DNA of 64,000 bases from Coptis chinensis (taxonomy: Eukaryota; Streptophyta; Magnoliopsida; Ranunculales; Ranunculaceae): NCBI GenBank assembly GCA_015680905.1, contig CM027381.1, forward strand, positions 66,887,501 through 66,951,500. The letters run 5' to 3'. The notes under the pieces were generated by a model that had not been told where the DNA came from, did no database searches, and saw only the letters and a list, made by a program, of their open reading frames with translations. This document shows positions 60,505 to 64,000 of the stretch, one piece after another. A program made the translations under genes and the position numbers. Within the stretch, counting starts at the first letter, position 1; each line of letters begins with the position of its first letter.

Positions 60505-62560
60505 TTATTTTTCTCTGCCCTCTTTTTCGCCGCGTTTAAGTTCCTGATCTTTGGTTGCCACGAGTGCCTTTAATTCTATCACATATGTTTTTAAGTGTTT
60601 GTGTTCTTCCATTATCTCACAGGCTTTCCCAAAGTCTTCGTACGATCTCTGCTCGGCTTCTTCCGTCCGCTCGGTTAAGTTTTTGTTTTCGTCTTCTAAC
60701 TCTCTGTTGGTTCCGCTTAATGCTTTGTTTGCCTCTTCCAATTTTCGGTTGAGTATTTTCACTTTCTCTATTTCTTCTACGGCATTGACTTCATTCAGAT
60801 CGATACTTTTCTTCGCAACTTTTTCATGAATTTCTTTGGCCCGTACTACTGCCGTTTTAACCTGCGGCGAAAAATATCTGTTTTCATCAATCTTTTAGAC
60901 TTAAACACAAGTTTGCAGTAAATGATAAAAAAAAAATACTATCATACCTGGTTCATATTATCGAAAATCATTGACAATTGCTCATTCATATTCTCCCGAT
61001 GTTCTCCGTATTCGTTCTGGTTTTGATATTTTTCTAGCCCCTCTATTGGCGTGGTCCCTGGCGATACCTTCGTTTCGTCGTCCAGACTTGCACATCTTTG
61101 CTTCATCTACCAATTTCATCGGTTTAGTGTTGGACATAAATTTCTTTACCATCTTAACGCAATAGTAAAAGTCAACGATCAACTTCATTAATCGGATTCT
61201 CGGGTTTTCCTCCATGAGTAGTATTACCCCGGACAGTACTTGCTAGTGGTGGTTGGATTCTTTGCTCCTGCATTTTGTTTTGCCGTTTGTTTTCTTTCAC
61301 CGACTTTGTGTTATTCGCTGCACTATCTTTTGTAAGTATCACGGTTTCGTTCTTTTCCCCCGCATTCTTTTCTCAGATATACCAAACCGGGCGAGATATT
61401 ACATCTCCCCACACTTTTACATATATATGTTTTCTTGTACATACCTTTTCCTCTTTGTGTTGAGAATGTATTTTATTTTGTCCGGGCTGTTTTGTGCATT
61501 GTAGTCTCGTCCCTCGAGGCATCATACATTAACGCGTTGGTTGTCTCTCTGGTCTCCATTAAGCCCGTTTTCTTGTGGAACATCTTCTTTTGTACAATTA
61601 AGCTATTTGTGTTTGGCAAGCTCAAAGACTAATTCTCATTGTGTTAATTCCATTCCATCTTCTTTTTTCACTATCGCTATCGCCGCCAAATATTGCATTT
61701 CGAGAATCTTATTCTTCTTCGCCATTTCACTATGTGTCTCCTTGGACCTATCGAGTACATTGTTCAATACCCCCATAGTGTTGGAAATCAACAATATCAT
61801 CGAAATAGCTCGGATCTATCAATCTTTCATCGAACATTCATGAAAGAAGAAACGAAGGTTGTTCTCCACTTCCTTGTCCAATTCAATATCGGTAGTGTAC
61901 TTTCATTTTTCTCGTTAGACACAAAATAACTTCGTGTTAGTCAACAACCGGTTTACTTTCGTGAGTACAATTTTCAATACTTATGTTTTGGCTTACCTCA
62001 AAATTTGTTCGGACACTTTAAACTCGTCGGATTCCACTTCCCTCGCAAGCGGTACATAAATCTATCCCATCCGGTGTATACTTTTGGGAACCCTTTAAAA
62101 GTTCTGTTTGAATCCTTGAATTCAACTTCAAATTTTATGTACCCTTTCGTCAGTATGGCTTTCGGTCGTATTAACGCGAAGATTTCTTGAGCCCCAAACC
62201 TTCTGTTAAATTCATTTTGTAAACGGTGCGCTATCGTAAAGATTAACCAGAACGATATTGGCAGTTGTCCCGGTGCAATTTGCCACCACTCCAATAATTG
62301 CGCAATTTCTTTGTTCAATGGAATTGTATTCCTACAATTTAATTGTGTGTAAGCCATTACTACTTCATCTTCTTCGAATTTCGTTTCAAATTCGTACACT
62401 TCTTCCATCTCAAATTTCTCGAGTCCTAGTATTTTCTGTATTTCCTTAAGCGACCATCGACGCGGTTTTCGTAGTCGTCATTTTATCACCACCTTCTTTC
62501 CACCTCACCAAGTCTCCGTCGTCATCGAAGTTTTTTTTTTTCTCGATTATCTTTCATCCG
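60505..62560 (-). pseudogene. Antisense gene of the Retand-like element
   Basis: Minus-strand gene between pol and the right LTR. From about 62560 an acidic start region leads (one frame break) into RRWSLKEIQKILGLEKFEME and the 136-codon frame 62408-61998. That frame has PLNKEIAQLLEWWQIAPGQL, RLQNEFNRRFGAQEIFAL and GWDRFMYRLRGKW. This resembles, from memory, the plant 'putative gypsy type transposon' domain (Transposase_28-like). A basic block follows at 61215-60982 (MVKKFMSNTKPMKLVDEAKM), and the C-terminus at 60762-60505 is a predicted coiled coil (ILNRKLEEANKALSGTN, RELEDENKNLTERTEEAEQR), conserved in E1. Introns or frame breaks between blocks are unresolved. Its function is unknown. Confidence 0.6.
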
Positions 62561-63390
62561 TGCAATCTGATCGTTTCTACCGCAAAAAAAAAAATGCAAC
62601 AAAAACCGGATGCAATACTAGCTCCACAAGGGTGAACCGCGTCAGCTCAAGGCAATACAGGTATGGTGCCCTTCCTGTGCTGGCAAAGCACCGTATCATG
62701 TTTTGTTATTTCATTCCAGATACACTTTGGCCATGTTAAAAAGAGCAGGTACGGTGCCCTTCATTAACTGGCGATGCACCGTATCATATTTGATAACATA
62801 AAATTTGAACATAAGTGCCAGTATCTCTTCCTCATCGTCTTCTCCAGCTGAAGATCACTACAGCAAAAAAAAACAAAACCCAAAGTTAAGATATTTTTGT
62901 GTCGCCACCACATGTCCGAAACAGAGAATTCCTAAGGCCAAGATGTAACAGTTCAAGGTCATGCATATAACAAAAAAACAACAAATTGGGCTTGAGGGTC
63001 GTTACCTTTGATGTTGGGACTTGGGATTAGAAAGGTTCATGTGCATAATGTACACCGCCAAGGAGTTTCTCCCCGTGTTTTCCATGCTCGTGATGATGGA
63101 GACAACTCACACAATTCTACAGACGCACCACAAGAACAAGGTTTTCCTACCATGATCGCTTGGCCCTTTGGTGGTAACACTGTTGCTATCGCTGAATATA
63201 AGGAGTATAAGTTTAGCTTATCGTGAATCCAAGATGAGCTGAACACGATTATAGTTCGATGGAAGGTGCCACCGCCAGATAATATCTGGAAGAAGTCGAG
63301 TTTTGTGCGATGTCAAAGATTTTTCTGCTTACGTTTGTTTTGTTGGATGAGCGTAAAGTGTTTTTGTGGATTGGGATGTGCGGCCACAAC
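62561..63390 (-). other. Antisense gene 5' region
   Basis: No convincing coding sequence. Two diverged copies of a phrase with GTACGGTGCCCTTC and GCACCGTATCAT lie at about 62660-62700 and 62748-62795. This could be the 5' UTR or an intron of the antisense gene. Confidence 0.35.
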
Positions 63391-63400
63391 ACTTATATAG
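63391..63400 (-). promoter_or_regulatory. Candidate antisense promoter TATA box
   Basis: On the minus strand CTATATAAGT lies about 830 bp upstream of the first antisense coding block. It is the best TATA match in the region and points toward the antisense gene. Confidence 0.4.
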
Positions 63401-63880
63401 GTTTATGAGCGGGTTTTCCAGTGCTGGTGGGATTCTGCTCCAACTCCAACTTCATCCCTAATCTCAAATCTTATCTCATCCGAACACTTGGAGTCCAATT
63501 CGTATTTAACTTCCTTTTATTATTATTATTACTAAATTGCCCCTACGTTTAATTTTCAACGGTATAATCCAAGTATCGCTATTCCGTTGCACGCGCATCG
63601 TCGAATTCAAATTTCAGATATTACGTGTGACGCTGCTCGCAGTTTTTTTTAAATCAATTTTTTTACGCATATTTTATTTTATTTTTGTGCATTTTCGGCC
63701 ATCTTTTATTTAACTACATTGCGTCCCGTATACGTTAGTTTGACATTATTTCGTTACCGCTAATTCACGATTTTTTTTTTCGACAGTCAATTTTCCAATT
63801 ATTTCTTTTAGCACGACATTTCGTTATACATTCCGCTCATTTTTCTTTCTTCTTTGCCATATGAACTTTGTTCGCATGCC
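63401..63880. other. E2 spacer before right LTR
   Basis: T-rich on the plus strand; no gene. It probably holds the antisense promoter upstream region. Confidence 0.3.
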
Positions 63881-63893
63881 AAAGAGGGGGCGG
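63881..63893 (+). other. E2 polypurine tract
   Basis: AAAGAGGGGGCGG directly before the right LTR start, the expected primer for plus-strand cDNA synthesis. Confidence 0.75.
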
Positions 63894-64000
63894 TGTTTCG
63901 ACCCCCACCTACGTGGCAAACGTCCATTGGTAGGAGTCTCAACTTTATTCGTTTAATCGACAGGGCTAAAGCCCAATTCGTAATATCATGGATCAATGTA
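63894..64000 (+). repeat. E2 right LTR (start only)
   Basis: TGTTTCGACCCCCACCTACG onward, matching the first ~107 bp of the left LTR. Cut by the window end. Confidence 0.85.

Larger units (their letters stand above)
52295..64000 (+). mobile_element. E2: long Tat/Retand-like Ty3-gypsy
   Basis: Second and fuller member of the E1 family, at least 11.7 kb, running off the right edge. Order: LTR, PBS, gag, protease, RT, RNase H, second RNase H, integrase, ~85-bp tandem repeats, antisense gene, its probable promoter, purine tract, right LTR (start only). The layout matches what is described for Retand-2 of Silene (antisense ORFs between pol and right LTR, plus a tandem repeat). Species identity is not implied. 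Confidence 0.85.

Noticed and set aside
60551..60829. Serine/phenylalanine-rich plus-strand ORF
   Set aside because: Shadow of the antisense coiled-coil frame. The same happens at 29843-30148.
63008..63226. 72-codon plus-strand ORF near the right end of E2
   Set aside because: No recognised similarity, wrong strand for the antisense gene and past the end of pol. Likely non-coding.

Overview
This is a repeat-dominated stretch of a plant nuclear genome, most likely a eudicot. Three things support that: a five-exon NIT4-type nitrilase gene with GT/AG introns, plant LTR retrotransposon lineages (Athila and Tat/Retand Ty3-gypsy, Ty1-copia, TRIM), and plant-type Helitron, CACTA and FAR1/MULE remnants. 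I could not assign a species. I saw no rRNA, tRNA or CRISPR.

Layout. 0.9-1.1 kb: foldback element. 1.9-11.8 kb: two 5' halves of Athila-type elements facing each other (LTR-PBS-gag on +, LTR-PBS-gag-protease on -), with the + copy broken by a minus-strand Ty1-copia 3' end. 11.8-14.7 kb: FAR1/FRS-like pseudogene (-) with a nest of TRIM elements inside it. 16.5 kb: PPR fragment. 18.2-19.6 kb: Helitron Rep N-terminal remnant cut by a CACTA end. 21.46-32.0 kb: a ~3.4 kb solo LTR with CATTA target duplications, split by an internally deleted Tat/Retand-like element (E1, 23365-30550, target duplication AGATG). 32.65-36.63 kb: RPA70-like gene, a convergent unrecognised lysine-rich gene and a Helitron 3' terminus. 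37-41.6 kb: exons of an unrecognised gene around an Athila LTR. 42-44.9 kb: Helitron termini, AT-rich repeats and a 490-bp palindrome. 45.05-48.09 kb: NIT4, the one clearly intact conserved gene. 49.4-52.3 kb: Ty1-copia element cut in its RT by a second, longer Retand-like element (E2, 52295 to beyond the window end).

E1 and E2 belong to one family. It carries gag-pol with a dual RNase H, an ~85-bp tandem repeat after pol and an antisense gene before the right LTR. E2 retains all parts. E1 has lost most of gag and protease and most of the antisense gene. Comparing E1 with E2 shows that many frame breaks fall at CAG/CTG sites rewritten as CG-like strings. This looks like a base-calling artefact, so the element 'pseudogene' calls should be treated cautiously.
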